Shown here: positions 52,690 through 61,988 of the stretch, piece after piece | Position numbering within the stretch: position 1 is the stretch's first letter | Layout: every line of letters starts with the position of its first letter | NCBI GenBank assembly: GCA_963821925.1 | Contig: CAWGFO010000002.1 | Coordinates: 1-64,000 of the forward strand | DNA: 64,000 nucleotides | Origin: JAOUEA01 sp963821925 | Lineage (GTDB): Bacteria; Actinomycetota; UBA4738; HRBIN12 | Direction of reading: 5' to 3' | Made by a program: the position numbers and the translations under genes | The notes under the pieces: generated by a model | Told to the model about the DNA's origin: nothing | Seen by the model: the letters and a program-made list of their open reading frames with translations, nothing else | Databases searched by the model: none

Positions 52690-52695
52690 AGTGTA
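52690..52695 (-). promoter_or_regulatory. leaderless -10 of the MFS gene
   Basis: TACACT on the minus strand, 6 bases before the GTG at 52683. Confidence 0.4.
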
Positions 52696-52798
52696 GGTGG
52701 CGAGGTCGCGTCGGCTCGCTTGCGCGCCCGCCCGTGCGGGGAGCACGATGCACGCCTGCCCGCGAGATCTCCCCGACGACGGACGAAGGGAGTGGCGG

Positions 52799-53185
52799 AT
52801 GGAAACGGTTCCGCATGGGGAAGCGACGCGTCAGCTCGCCGAGCATCTCGCTCCGGTGTTCGAGTCGAGTCCCGACGGCGTCTACATCTGGCTCGACGAG
52901 GAGCACTGGATGTGCAACCAACGGTTCGCCGAGATCTTCGGCTACGAGGGTCCCGGGGAGCTGAACGACACGCCGGGTCTGCTCCAGCGGATCGTGGACG
53001 AGGAGGACCAGGTCCTCTTCTCGTGGAACTACTGGAACCGGGTGCAGCCGCTCGCGTTCCCGGCCACGTTCCGCTTCCGCGGGAAGCGGAAGGACGGCTC
53101 GTCGTGCCTCGTCGAGACCGACATGGTCCCGTTGAGCTTCGGCGGCCACACGTTCGCCTATCACTTCGTACGCCAGGTCGGGTGA
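52799..53185 (+). CDS. PAS domain protein
   Basis: 128 residues; ATG with AAGGGAG. Single PAS domain: V-F-E-S-S-P-D-G-V-Y-I-W, N-Q-R-F-A-E-I-F-G-Y-E-G-P-G-E-L, I-V-D-E-E-D-Q and F-R-F-R-G-K-R-K-D-G-S-S-C-L-V-E-T-D-M-V-P. No effector domain. Lies 67 bases upstream of the receptor cyclase on the same strand and may sense redox or a ligand for it. Confidence 0.75.
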   Translation: METVPHGEATRQLAEHLAPVFESSPDGVYIWLDEEHWMCNQRFAEIFGYEGPGELNDTPGLLQRIVDEEDQVLFSWNYWNRVQPLAFPATFRFRGKRKDGSSCLVETDMVPLSFGGHTFAYHFVRQVG

Positions 53186-53252
53186 CGGCGCGGTCTCCCT
53201 CGCTCCCGTTGTTGACTGGCGCACCTCCTTCGGCTGGTAGAAACTCCCCACC

Positions 53253-56200
53253 ATGCGCCGACGTGCCGGCTCCCGCGCCCTGGCCGCGGTCCTGTTCACC
53301 GACATCGTGGACTCGTCCGCGGTGGCGAGCCGGGTCGGGGATGCCCGATGGAAAGAGCTGATCGCCCGCCACCACGCGATCGTCCGGCGTGAACTGAAGC
53401 GGTACGGCGGCAAGGAGTTGGATACCGCCGGGGACGGCTTCTTCGCGAGTTTCACCGAGCCCGCGGCCGCGATCCGGTGCGCGTGCGCCGTGTCCGAGGC
53501 GGTGCGCGAGCTCGGCATCGAGATCCGTGCGGGCGTGCACTTCGGCGAGTGCGAGCAGGTCGGAGAGAAGCTCGGCGGGATCGCCGTGGTCGTGGGGGCA
53601 CGCGTGATGTCGCTCGGAGGAGGCGGCGACGTCCTCGTCACGGCGTCGACGAGCGACCTGGTCGCCGGAGCCGGTTTCGGGTTCCAGGATCGAGGCAGCC
53701 ACGCGCTCAAGGGTGTCGACGGAACCTGGCACGTGCTCGCCGTGACCGAGGTCGACGGCGAGCCTCGTCCCCAGCCGGCCGAACCCGAGGAGGCGGAGCA
53801 ACGGCTCGCCGCCGTGCAGCCCTCGGCGGCGCTGTCCCGGGGATGGTTCGCCGCACGGCCCTGGGCGGTCGGCGTTGGGATCGCGGTCGTCCTGGGTCTC
53901 ATCGCGGTGTCGATCCCCGTGCTCCGGTCGGAGGCGGGCGGGCCCATCGACGTTGGGACGAACTCGGTCGCTCGGTTGAACGGGGCCGATGGGAGCCTCG
54001 GATCCGGTCCCACGGCGCTGGGCGAGCGCCCCGGAGCGAGCGCGATCGGGTTCGGGAGTCTCTGGGTCGCCAAGCCGGACCAGGGAGTCGTGGCACGCGT
54101 GAGCCTGGAGGATGGCTCGGTCACCGATCCCAACATCGAGGTCGGCAGCTCGCCGGCGGGCATCGCGATCGGCGAAGGCTCGGTGTGGGTGACGAACGCC
54201 GGCGACGGGACGGTCATGCGGATCGACCCCGGGACCGGCGACGTCACCGAGGAGATACCGGTCGGCACGGCCCCCTCGGGGATCGCGTTCGGTGACGGCG
54301 CACTCTGGATCACCGACTCCATCACCGCCGAGCTCATCAGGGTGGATCCGAACTCGAGTGGCGAGCCCAACACGGTGCAGCTCGCCGGCCGGCCCTCAGG
54401 GGTGGCCTTCACGCCGAACGGTGTGTGGGTCGCGGTCGCCCCGGCCGGGGTCGCGCGCGTCGATCCTGCCGATCCCACGAACCTGACGGTGACGCTCGCG
54501 TACAAGGAGACCGGGACTGGCTCGACGGCGGTGCTCTCCGCGTTCGAGTCGATCTGGGTCGCGAACCACCTCGACGGTACCGTGTCCCGCGTCGATCCCT
54601 CGACCGCGATCGTGAAGGCCACGATCCCGGCAGGCGAGGGTCCGAACGCGCTCGCGGCCACCGGAAACTCGGTATGGGTGGCGAACGAGTCCGACGGCTC
54701 GATCACGGCGATCGATCCGGTTTCAGGGACCACCGCTCAACCCGTCGCGGTGGGCAGCGCCGCGGTCTCCCTGGTGGCCGACGGAGACGACCTGTGGCTG
54801 GCGACCGGGGCATCGGCCACCGAGCATCGTGGCGGGACGCTGGTCGTCGCCTCCTCGGACGAGGCGCCGCCCTCGCTCGACCCCGCCTCCGTCGTGTACG
54901 CCGACGAGATCGCGGGTCAGATCCTCGCGATCACGAACGACGGGCTCCTCTCGTTCAAGAAGGTCGGGGGCGCCGAAGGAGCCACTCTGGTCCCGGACCT
55001 GGCGTCGGCACTCCCCGAGGTATCTGCCGACCGCCTCTCCTACCGGTTCCCGCTCCGCGACGGGATCCGCTACTCGACCGGCGACCCGGTGCGCCCCGAG
55101 GACTTCCGGTACGCGCTGGAACGGGCCGTCACGCTCAAACGCGAGGTGGCCGGCTTCTTCAGCGCGATCGACGGCGCGAGAGAGTGCTATAGCGACCCGT
55201 CCACCTGCGATCTGTCGGACTCGATCCTCGTCGATGCCGGATCCGTCACGTTCATCCTCTCGCATCCGGATCCCGACCTGCCGTTCAAGCTCGCGCTGCC
55301 GGCCGCGTTCCCGGTTCCGGCCACCACCCCGATGGAGGACCAGGGATTGGCGCCCGTCCCGGCGACGGGACCTTACGAGATCGTGGAGGCCGGAGCCGAT
55401 CGTTTCGAACTGGTGCGGAACGAAGCGTTCGAACCGCGGCCCGCGGGGGCGCAGCCCGAGGGCTTCGTGGACGCGATCTCGTGGCGTTTCGGGCAAGAGG
55501 CGGGGGAGGCCTTCGATCAGCTCGAGACCGGTGAGGTCGACCTGATGATCAGCGAACCGATGCCGGAGGACCTCGAGTTCCTCGCCGCGACCGACCCGGA
55601 CCGCGTCGCACAGTGGCCGAGAGCGAGCTCCTTCTACGTGGGGATGAACCTCAGCAAGGCACCCTTCGACGACGTGCTCGTTCGGCGGGCACTGAACTTC
55701 GCCATCGATCGTCGCCATGTGGCCGATCTGCTCGCGGGCTCGCCGGCCGGCGGGCGCCTGACGTGTCAGATCCTGCCCCCGAACTTCCAGGGGTACGAGC
55801 CGTTCTGTCCCTACACCCTCGACCCCGAGAGCGGTGTGTGGTCCGCTCCGGACCTCGACGCGGCCCGGGCCCTGATCGAGGACGCCGACGCTGCGGGGGA
55901 GCGGGTCACCTTCTGGGTGAGCAGGGCATTCCCTCCCGAGGTCGTCGAGGTCATGGGGTACGTCGTCGACGTGCTGAACGAGCTCGGCATGCGAGCGGAC
56001 CTGAAGATCCCGGCCGACGAGGTGTACTGGCCCGGGCTCTACGAGACCGGTGAGCCGCAGGGGTTCTGGCTAGGGTGGGTGCCGACGTACCTGAGCGCCA
56101 GCGATTACCTCGGCCCGCTGTTCGAGTGCGGATCGAGCGCCAACGCCACGGGGGTGTGTGACGAGGCCCTCGACGCCCAGATCGAGGAGGCGCGGACGCT

Positions 56201-56384
56201 CCAGGCGACCGATCCCGCCGCCGCGAACCAGGCGTGGACCGAGATCGAGCACCAGCTCGTCGAGGACGCCGTGTGGGTCCCCATGACGAATTCCGTATCC
56301 AACTACGCCCTCTCGGCCGAGGTGGGGAACGTCCAGGTCAACCCCATGTTGGGGATCCTGTTCAGCCAACTCTGGGTGCGCTGA
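53253..56384 (+). CDS. class III cyclase fused to seven-bladed propeller and peptide-binding (SBP family 5) domain
   Basis: 1043 residues, intact. Cytosolic cyclase domain (about 10-170): V-L-F-T-D-I-V-D-S-S and A-G-D-G-F-F-A-S-F carry the two metal Asp; the transition-state Asn position reads V-V-V-G-A-R, as in G-A-R-type actinobacterial cyclases. One transmembrane helix (about 203-225). Then seven L-W-V-A/V-W-V-T-type Vgb/NHL blades (about 250-525) and an OppA/DppA-like solute-binding domain (about 530-1043; D-E-A-P-P-S-L-D-P-A, L-R-D-G-I-R-Y-S-T-G-D-P, V-R-R-A-L-N-F-A-I-D-R). Looks like a receptor that turns extracellular peptide or oligomer binding into cAMP. Confidence 0.88.
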   Translation: MRRRAGSRALAAVLFTDIVDSSAVASRVGDARWKELIARHHAIVRRELKRYGGKELDTAGDGFFASFTEPAAAIRCACAVSEAVRELGIEIRAGVHFGECEQVGEKLGGIAVVVGARVMSLGGGGDVLVTASTSDLVAGAGFGFQDRGSHALKGVDGTWHVLAVTEVDGEPRPQPAEPEEAEQRLAAVQPSAALSRGWFAARPWAVGVGIAVVLGLIAVSIPVLRSEAGGPIDVGTNSVARLNGADGSLGSGPTALGERPGASAIGFGSLWVAKPDQGVVARVSLEDGSVTDPNIEVGSSPAGIAIGEGSVWVTNAGDGTVMRIDPGTGDVTEEIPVGTAPSGIAFGDGALWITDSITAELIRVDPNSSGEPNTVQLAGRPSGVAFTPNGVWVAVAPAGVARVDPADPTNLTVTLAYKETGTGSTAVLSAFESIWVANHLDGTVSRVDPSTAIVKATIPAGEGPNALAATGNSVWVANESDGSITAIDPVSGTTAQPVAVGSAAVSLVADGDDLWLATGASATEHRGGTLVVASSDEAPPSLDPASVVYADEIAGQILAITNDGLLSFKKVGGAEGATLVPDLASALPEVSADRLSYRFPLRDGIRYSTGDPVRPEDFRYALERAVTLKREVAGFFSAIDGARECYSDPSTCDLSDSILVDAGSVTFILSHPDPDLPFKLALPAAFPVPATTPMEDQGLAPVPATGPYEIVEAGADRFELVRNEAFEPRPAGAQPEGFVDAISWRFGQEAGEAFDQLETGEVDLMISEPMPEDLEFLAATDPDRVAQWPRASSFYVGMNLSKAPFDDVLVRRALNFAIDRRHVADLLAGSPAGGRLTCQILPPNFQGYEPFCPYTLDPESGVWSAPDLDAARALIEDADAAGERVTFWVSRAFPPEVVEVMGYVVDVLNELGMRADLKIPADEVYWPGLYETGEPQGFWLGWVPTYLSASDYLGPLFECGSSANATGVCDEALDAQIEEARTLQATDPAAANQAWTEIEHQLVEDAVWVPMTNSVSNYALSAEVGNVQVNPMLGILFSQLWVR

Positions 56385-56473
56385 GACGATCGTCGCGAAC
56401 GGTAGGGGCTCGCGAACACGAGGGGTTCCGCCGGTGCGTGCGGTACCGTCTCTCGAACTCGAAGGGAGAACGT

Positions 56474-56914
56474 ATGCACTCGCTACGAAGGACCGTGGTC
56501 GCGCTCGGAGCGATCGCCCTGCTGATCGCCGGTTCGGGATCGGCGTCGGCGGCCGTCAAGATCAAGGAGATCGCGTTCGACCCGCCCGGGCCGGATACGG
56601 GCACGAACGCTCACCTCAACGAGGAATACATCATGTTCACGAACACGGGGAACACGACGGTGATGCTGCACCACTGGACGGTCCGTGATGCCGACGGCAA
56701 CGTCTTCCACTTCGGGCCGGACGACCGGATCCCCGCGCACACCGACCTGATGATCCACACCGGCCGCGGCTCCGAGGCGCTCCTGCACAAGTACTGGGGT
56801 CTGCGCCGCTACCTCTGGGACAACGCCGGCGACCGCGCGACCCTCCGGCGGGCCGACGGCAGCATGGCTGACCGGTGCCGCTACTCCGGTGCCGGGAGCA
56901 CGACCATGTGCTGA
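56474..56914 (+). CDS. secreted lamin-tail (LTD) domain protein
   Basis: 146 residues; ATG with GGGAG. Signal peptide to about 27 (S-A-S-A-A), then I-K-E-I-A-F-D-P-P-G, N-E-E-Y-I-M-F-T-N-T-G-N, W-T-V-R-D-A-D-G-N-V-F-H-F, D-N-A-G-D-R-A-T-L-R, the beta-sandwich pattern of the lamin tail domain found in many secreted bacterial proteins. Two C-terminal Cys. May bind nucleic acid or surface polymers. Confidence 0.8.
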   Translation: MHSLRRTVVALGAIALLIAGSGSASAAVKIKEIAFDPPGPDTGTNAHLNEEYIMFTNTGNTTVMLHHWTVRDADGNVFHFGPDDRIPAHTDLMIHTGRGSEALLHKYWGLRRYLWDNAGDRATLRRADGSMADRCRYSGAGSTTMC

Positions 56915-56920
56915 CGGCTG

Positions 56921-56940
56921 GTCGGCCGAGGCCGGCCGAC
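56921..56940. terminator. hairpin between convergent genes
   Basis: GTCGGCC, 6-base loop, GGCCGAC between the lamin-tail gene and the transporter fusion; no T-tract. Confidence 0.55.
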
Positions 56941-56949
56941 GCGTCTCGA

Positions 56950-59808
56950 TCAGTCGGGCACGGCGTCGGAGGGCCCGGCAGCGCGTGCGCTCTCGGCCAA
57001 TCTGAACGCCAGCACGCGCATCACGCCGAGCGCGAGATCCGGCCGTTCGCGGACCATGCTCTCGAACTCCGCGTGGCCGATCCGTATCGTCCGCACGACA
57101 CCGTCGGCGACCAGCGACGCGATCCTCGGGCCACGCGTGATGAGCGACATCTCGCCGACGACGTCCCCCGCGGAACGTCGGGCGATCTCGCGCTCGGTCC
57201 CTCCGAGATCCGCTACGACCCGGATCACTCCATCGGTCACCACGTGGAGCTCGTCCCCGAGCTCGCCTTCGAGCGCGATCGTCTCCCCGTCGGCGTAGCC
57301 GCGCTCCTCCGCGATCTGAGCGACCCGCTCGAGGTCGGCGGGAGACAGTTCCGCGAAGAGCGGAACCTGCCGCAGGATCAGCACGCGCTCGATCACCGAG
57401 ATCGTGGTGGGGGACCGTGACATCGTCGCTCCTTCACGTCGGGCGCGGATCAGCTCCGCGCATCGCCGGATCGTTCCATCCTCATCCTGGAGCGCGGCCG
57501 CCAACCATGCCCCGTCCTCCGTCTCGCCTGCAGCGATCGGTTCCCACAGGGTGAGGAGGGGGCCGATCAGGCTTGGATCACCCGTCGTCTCGAGCGTCTC
57601 GAGCGCGTTCGCGCGCAGCGAGGGTGGGCCGTCGATCCGTTCGATCGCGGAACGGATCGCTTCGGGGCGCGGTGCGAGCATGCTCGACGCCCAGAGCGCC
57701 GATCGCGCCACGCGTCGCCCGCGGTGGACGATCGCATCACGCAGGAGCGCTTCCGCCTCGCCCGGTGGGATCGAGGCGATCAGCCGTCGATCGCGCTCGA
57801 CCGTCGCGCTCGCCGCCTCCACGAAGGCGACGACGGACCCCGAACCGTCTTCGAGGTGGATCCGGCGTGCCGCCTCGACCCCGGCGGCGGAGGTACTCGC
57901 ATCCCGGAGGGCGGACAGCACGTGCTCCACGGCGTCCGGCCCACACGTTCCGAGCGCCCGCCCCGCGGCGAGGCGAACCGCCGGGTCCCGGTCGCCGATG
58001 CCGGCCAGCGCCGCCCTCAGCGCGCGCCCCGGATCGGCCTCGGCGAGACAGCCGAGGGCGGCCGCACGCACCTCCGGGTCAGGGTCATCCACCATGGGCT
58101 CCGCGAGGTCGGCGGCCAGGACGCTCGGCGCCGCTCGTAGTTGCTCGATCGCCGAGCGGCGCACCCGGGCCTCGGGATCGCCCAGGAGCCGACCGAGCCG
58201 CGACGATGCGGAACCGTCGTCCGACCCGAGCGCCCGAGCGGCGGCGGCGGCGCCGACGATCGGGTCGGCGTCGTCGATCATCCGGAGCAGGGCCTCGCGG
58301 CCGGTCACGGTCGAGACGTCGAGCCCATGCACCGCGGCCAGGCGGACGGTCGGGTCCGGATCGTCGAGCCCGGCGACGAGCGCATCCGAGAGCTGGTCCG
58401 TCCCGAGCTCGGCCGCGAGCTCGAAGGCGAGCCGGCGCCGGCGGAGGTCGCTCGATCGCATCGCGCTCGTGAGGATCTCGCTCGCCTGGGCGTCGACGTC
58501 GAGCGGGATGGGCGTCCAGGCCGAGGGCTTGTCGAACACCTGGGGCCGAGCCGCCAGCAGCGCTTCGGCGAGCGCGTCTCCGTACGAGCGACGGATCGCC
58601 CGTACCGCGAGGACCGTCAGCACGGACGCCACGAGTCCGATCGCGGCCAGCTGGCGCCCGGTCAACACGTCCTGACCCACGAGGGCGACCACGCCGGCGA
58701 TCGCGGTACCGACCTGCGACGGTCCGCCGTTCAGGAACGTGCGGGTCTGATCGCGCCGGTCCTCGGGGACCGCGTTCACCAACGTCTCCCAGCCGGGCGA
58801 GGCGACGCCCTGCAGCCACACGCCGGTCATCACGCGGAGCGCGACGATCGTGGCGAAGCCGGTCCCGGCCAGCAGGATCCCGAAGGACCCGAGATACAGG
58901 AGCGGCAGCACGAGCACCATCGCCGCCACGCCGAACCGGGAGAACAGTCGGTTCGTGAGCAGCATCGAGACGAGGAAGGCGGCGCCCGTGATCGTGGCCC
59001 ACACGAGCCCGAAGAAGCCCGCCAGCTCGGCCGCGTCCGAGAACCGCTCGGTCGCGACCGTCGCGAACGGCAGGAACAGCGAGTAGAAGAGGACCGAGAA
59101 GAGCACCGCCGCCCCGGCCATCGCCGTCAGCAGTCGGCTGTGCTTGACGTAGGCGAAGCCGCTCCTGAGGTCGTCGAGGACGGAGCCGTGCCGTCGCGGC
59201 CCCGCCGGATGAGCCGCCCCTTCCCGGCCGAGCGAGAGCCGGCACAGGGCCGAGGCGACGAGCAGACCTCCGGCCCAGACGAGCAGCAGGTTCTCCGCGC
59301 CGAGCGCGGCGGCGAGGGGACGCGTGACGAGGCCGCCCACGACGGACCCGAGGATGCCGCCCGCGCCGAAGATCGGGAACAGGCGCTTGGCCTGGCGGGC
59401 GTCCACCACCGCGCCCGCGGTCCCCCACAGGCCGATCGCCTGCGCGAGCGTGGCGAACGCCACGGTGACCCACATCACGGGGTAGATCCAGCGTGCACCC
59501 GTCAACACGACACCGCGTTCGGCGAGCACCACGGCGGCGAGGAGGACCGGTGACCAGACGTAGACCGATCGGTGGCGCACGCGCTCGAGGGTCGCCGTCA
59601 GCGCGAACATCGCCACGAGCGTCGAACCCGCCTGCGCCAGGTACATCAGGGGGAGGGCCCCGGTGCCGATCCGGTCGAAGAAGAGCGCGTTGATGCCGCT
59701 CTCACCGATCGCCGCGCCCGCCAGCGACATGAACATCAGCGACGCCACCAGGGCCGTCGTTCTCCGCTCGCTCGGATCGACGCGCAGGACCCGCGACGTG
59801 AACCCCAT
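56950..59808 (-). CDS. MFS/nucleotide-transporter-like membrane protein fused to HEAT repeats and a cyclic-nucleotide-binding domain
   Basis: 952 residues, intact. About 12 membrane helices (about 15-420), resembling the ATP:ADP antiporter-like MFS branch with G-S-V-V-G-G-L-V-T-R; about ten HEAT-type repeats (about 440-770: D-P-D-P-T-V-R-L-A-A-V, D-P-E-A-R-V-R-R-S-A, D-P-D-P-E-V-R-A-A-A, D-R-D-P-A-V-R-L-A-A); C-terminal cNMP-binding domain (about 810-935) with V-P-L-F-A-E-L, G-D-V-V-G-E-M-S-L and P-R-I-A-S, where Glu and Arg of the phosphate-binding cassette are present. The only cyclic-nucleotide effector seen, beside three cyclase genes. Confidence 0.85.
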   Translation of the reverse strand: MGFTSRVLRVDPSERRTTALVASLMFMSLAGAAIGESGINALFFDRIGTGALPLMYLAQAGSTLVAMFALTATLERVRHRSVYVWSPVLLAAVVLAERGVVLTGARWIYPVMWVTVAFATLAQAIGLWGTAGAVVDARQAKRLFPIFGAGGILGSVVGGLVTRPLAAALGAENLLLVWAGGLLVASALCRLSLGREGAAHPAGPRRHGSVLDDLRSGFAYVKHSRLLTAMAGAAVLFSVLFYSLFLPFATVATERFSDAAELAGFFGLVWATITGAAFLVSMLLTNRLFSRFGVAAMVLVLPLLYLGSFGILLAGTGFATIVALRVMTGVWLQGVASPGWETLVNAVPEDRRDQTRTFLNGGPSQVGTAIAGVVALVGQDVLTGRQLAAIGLVASVLTVLAVRAIRRSYGDALAEALLAARPQVFDKPSAWTPIPLDVDAQASEILTSAMRSSDLRRRRLAFELAAELGTDQLSDALVAGLDDPDPTVRLAAVHGLDVSTVTGREALLRMIDDADPIVGAAAAARALGSDDGSASSRLGRLLGDPEARVRRSAIEQLRAAPSVLAADLAEPMVDDPDPEVRAAALGCLAEADPGRALRAALAGIGDRDPAVRLAAGRALGTCGPDAVEHVLSALRDASTSAAGVEAARRIHLEDGSGSVVAFVEAASATVERDRRLIASIPPGEAEALLRDAIVHRGRRVARSALWASSMLAPRPEAIRSAIERIDGPPSLRANALETLETTGDPSLIGPLLTLWEPIAAGETEDGAWLAAALQDEDGTIRRCAELIRARREGATMSRSPTTISVIERVLILRQVPLFAELSPADLERVAQIAEERGYADGETIALEGELGDELHVVTDGVIRVVADLGGTEREIARRSAGDVVGEMSLITRGPRIASLVADGVVRTIRIGHAEFESMVRERPDLALGVMRVLAFRLAESARAAGPSDAVPD

Positions 59809-59818
59809 CGACGATCGC

Positions 59819-60651
59819 CTAGCTGGTCGACGCGCCGAGCGACGTCGGCGACAGCACGAGCGCGTCGACGGGATAGCCCTTCAGCGACACGTGGCGCCGC
59901 TCGAGGTCGGCGTCCTCGAGCATCGTGTGCTCGACGACCTGCTGGGTGATGAGGATCTCGCCCGCGGCCGCCTGCGAGGCGAGATGCGCGGCGATGTTCA
60001 TCGGGTCGCCGAGCGCGGTGAAGTCTCGCGCATCCTGCGTTCCCACCATCCCGACGAACGCCGTCCCCGTATGGACCGCCGCCCCCAGCGGGACCCACGC
60101 GCCGTCGGGCGACCCGTAGCCGCAGGCATCGAGGAGCGCCCGCGCCGCCTCGACCGCTCGCGTCGCGTGATCGGGACCGGCCAGGAACGGGCAGGAACAG
60201 GGCGACGACCTCGTCGCCGACGAACTTCTCGATGATCGCGTCGTGGTCGATCAGCACGCCGCTCGAGGCCTTGTAGAAGCGATCCATCAGGCGCGTGAAC
60301 TCGAGCGTCGACATCTGTCCGGGCGAGCCCGCTGGAACCCCGCACGTCCGCGAAGAGCATCGACAGCTCGACCTCGGCGCCGCGCACGTCACCTCCTGGG
60401 ACCCCGGGACACATCGACGACTGCCGCTGGATCTCCCTGAAGCAGCGTCCGCAGATCTTCGGGTTCTTCGGCCAGGGGGCGAAGCCGTAGCGCCGCAGGA
60501 GCAGCGCTCCAGGACGCCCGAACGGCGCCTGACACAGCTTGCAGCGGGGGTTCGACGGGACGAATCGCAGGGGGCTCTTGTCCGTCAGGTGCGGATGCGT
60601 CCCGCTGAGCAAGGCATGCCATTCCTCCTCGGGTGTCGCGTAGTCGCCCAC
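59819..60651 (-). CDS. zinc-ribbon class III cyclase, frameshifted
   Basis: About 277 residues from a GTG; TACCCT -10 6 bases upstream (leaderless). N-terminal C-K-L-C...C-G-R-C-F zinc ribbon (about 37-75), then cyclase: S-M-L-F-A-D-V-R-G-S-S, I-I-E-K-F-V-G-D-E-V-V-A-L-F, and F-T-A-L-G-D-P-M-N-I-A-A-H-L-A-S, with the transition-state Asn present but the Arg replaced by His. Two single-base shifts near 60330 and 60195. Divergence at the Arg position suggests low or altered activity. Confidence 0.75.
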
Positions 60652-60657
60652 CGGAGC

Positions 60658-60663
60658 AGGGTA
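60658..60663 (-). promoter_or_regulatory. leaderless -10 of the zinc-ribbon cyclase
   Basis: TACCCT on the minus strand, 6 bases before the GTG at 60651. Confidence 0.4.
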
Positions 60664-60715
60664 GTTCCCGCGCCGCGGACGCGCCAGCGAGGGTCGACCG
60701 GAGGCGCGCTCCGGG

Positions 60716-61894
60716 TCACGCGAGCGCCCCGGCCGGACGCTCCTTCCGCGGATCCACGAACGGGATCGCCGCGGTCACGCCCGTGAGGTGGGCGCCGTCC
60801 TCGGTCTCGACGTCGAGTCGATGCCCGGGCTCGGCGAGATCGATCGGCACCCAGACGTACCCGATGTTCTTCTCGAGGCCGGGCGACCACACCGCGTCGG
60901 TGAGGTATCCGACCTTGGTGCCGTCCACGGAGGCGTCCCAGTACCGGGACATCTCGGCCCGCAGCTCGTCGCCCTCGAGCTCGATCCCGACCAGCTTGCG
61001 GTCGACCCCGCTCGCGCGGAGCGACTCGAGCGCTGCCTTGCCGATGTAGTCCTGCGGCTGTTCCTCGACGAGCCGCTCGAGCCCCATCACGTGGAACGGC
61101 GTGTCCGAGAGCCGGATGTCCGAGCCGTAGTTGAAGATCCCGGCCTCGATCCTGCGGGCTTCGCACGGCGCGATCGGACGGATCCCGAACTCCTCGCCCG
61201 CCGAGGCGATCGCGTTCCACAGGTCGTCGCCGCGCGTGCCGTCGAGGAGGTTCACCTCGAACCCCGGGACCGCGGTCCAGCCGGTGCGGCTGATCAGCAC
61301 CGGGATGCCGCCGATCTCGAACCGCTCGGTCCAGTAGTAGCGGATGTCGAAGATCGAGGGACCGACGAGCTTCTCGAGGGTCTTGCCCGAGAGCGGGCCC
61401 TGGACCTGCATCGGGTGGACGTCGGGGTAGGTGACCTCGGCATCCAGGCCGTTCGCCGCGGCGACGCCGAGGGCGTACAGGCCGGCGTCGGAGTCGGCGA
61501 GCTGCATCCACCAGACGTGCTCGTCGACGTGCAGCAGCACCGGGTCGTTCACGATGCCGCCGTCGGGCGCCGTGACGAGCATGTACTTGCCCTGCTTGAC
61601 CGCGCACTTCGTGAGGTCACGGCACGTGATCATGTCGATCAGCCGGTCGGCGTCGGGTCCGCTCACCTGCACCGTCCGTTCGACCCCGACGTCCCACATC
61701 GTCACGCCCTCGTTCAGCACGCGGTACTCCACGTCGGGGTCGTCGAAGTACGCCGGCAGGTACATGTGGTTGTAGATGTCGTACGAGGTGCACCCCGCCC
61801 GCCGCGTGGCATCGAAGAACGGCGATCGCCGGTACCACGGGCCGAAGTAGAGGGTCGCGCTCTTCTCGAGCATCTCGACGCGCTCGTTGACCAT
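60716..61894 (-). CDS. GcvT/DmdA-like folate-dependent demethylase, paralogue
   Basis: 392 residues; ATG with GGAAGGAA upstream. Same architecture as the 39747 gene: G-C-T-S-Y-D-I-Y-N-H-M-Y-L-P, V-T-M-W-D-V-G-V-E-R-T-V-Q-V-S-G-P-D, D-G-G-I-V-N-D-P-V-L-L, V-Q-G-P-L-S-G-K, R-T-G-W-T-A-V-P-G-F-E-V-N, R-R-I-E-A-G-I-F-N-Y-G-S-D. Differences cluster at the Q-G-P and L-Y/F-E-V segments that contact substrate. Likely a second demethylase with other specificity; it lies between two cyclase genes without an obvious link. Confidence 0.75.
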   Translation of the reverse strand: MVNERVEMLEKSATLYFGPWYRRSPFFDATRRAGCTSYDIYNHMYLPAYFDDPDVEYRVLNEGVTMWDVGVERTVQVSGPDADRLIDMITCRDLTKCAVKQGKYMLVTAPDGGIVNDPVLLHVDEHVWWMQLADSDAGLYALGVAAANGLDAEVTYPDVHPMQVQGPLSGKTLEKLVGPSIFDIRYYWTERFEIGGIPVLISRTGWTAVPGFEVNLLDGTRGDDLWNAIASAGEEFGIRPIAPCEARRIEAGIFNYGSDIRLSDTPFHVMGLERLVEEQPQDYIGKAALESLRASGVDRKLVGIELEGDELRAEMSRYWDASVDGTKVGYLTDAVWSPGLEKNIGYVWVPIDLAEPGHRLDVETEDGAHLTGVTAAIPFVDPRKERPAGALA

Positions 61895-61988
61895 GCCAAG
61901 GTTCCTTCCGATCGGCGGCTGATGGTCACCCTATGACCGTGGGCGGCGAGGGAGATAATCAGCCAAGACCGACTTGAAGGGATCACGC

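Noticed and set aside
53212..53243. TTGACT...TAGAAA as promoter of the receptor cyclase
   Set aside because: Spacer of 20 bases is too long for confidence; left out of the feature list.
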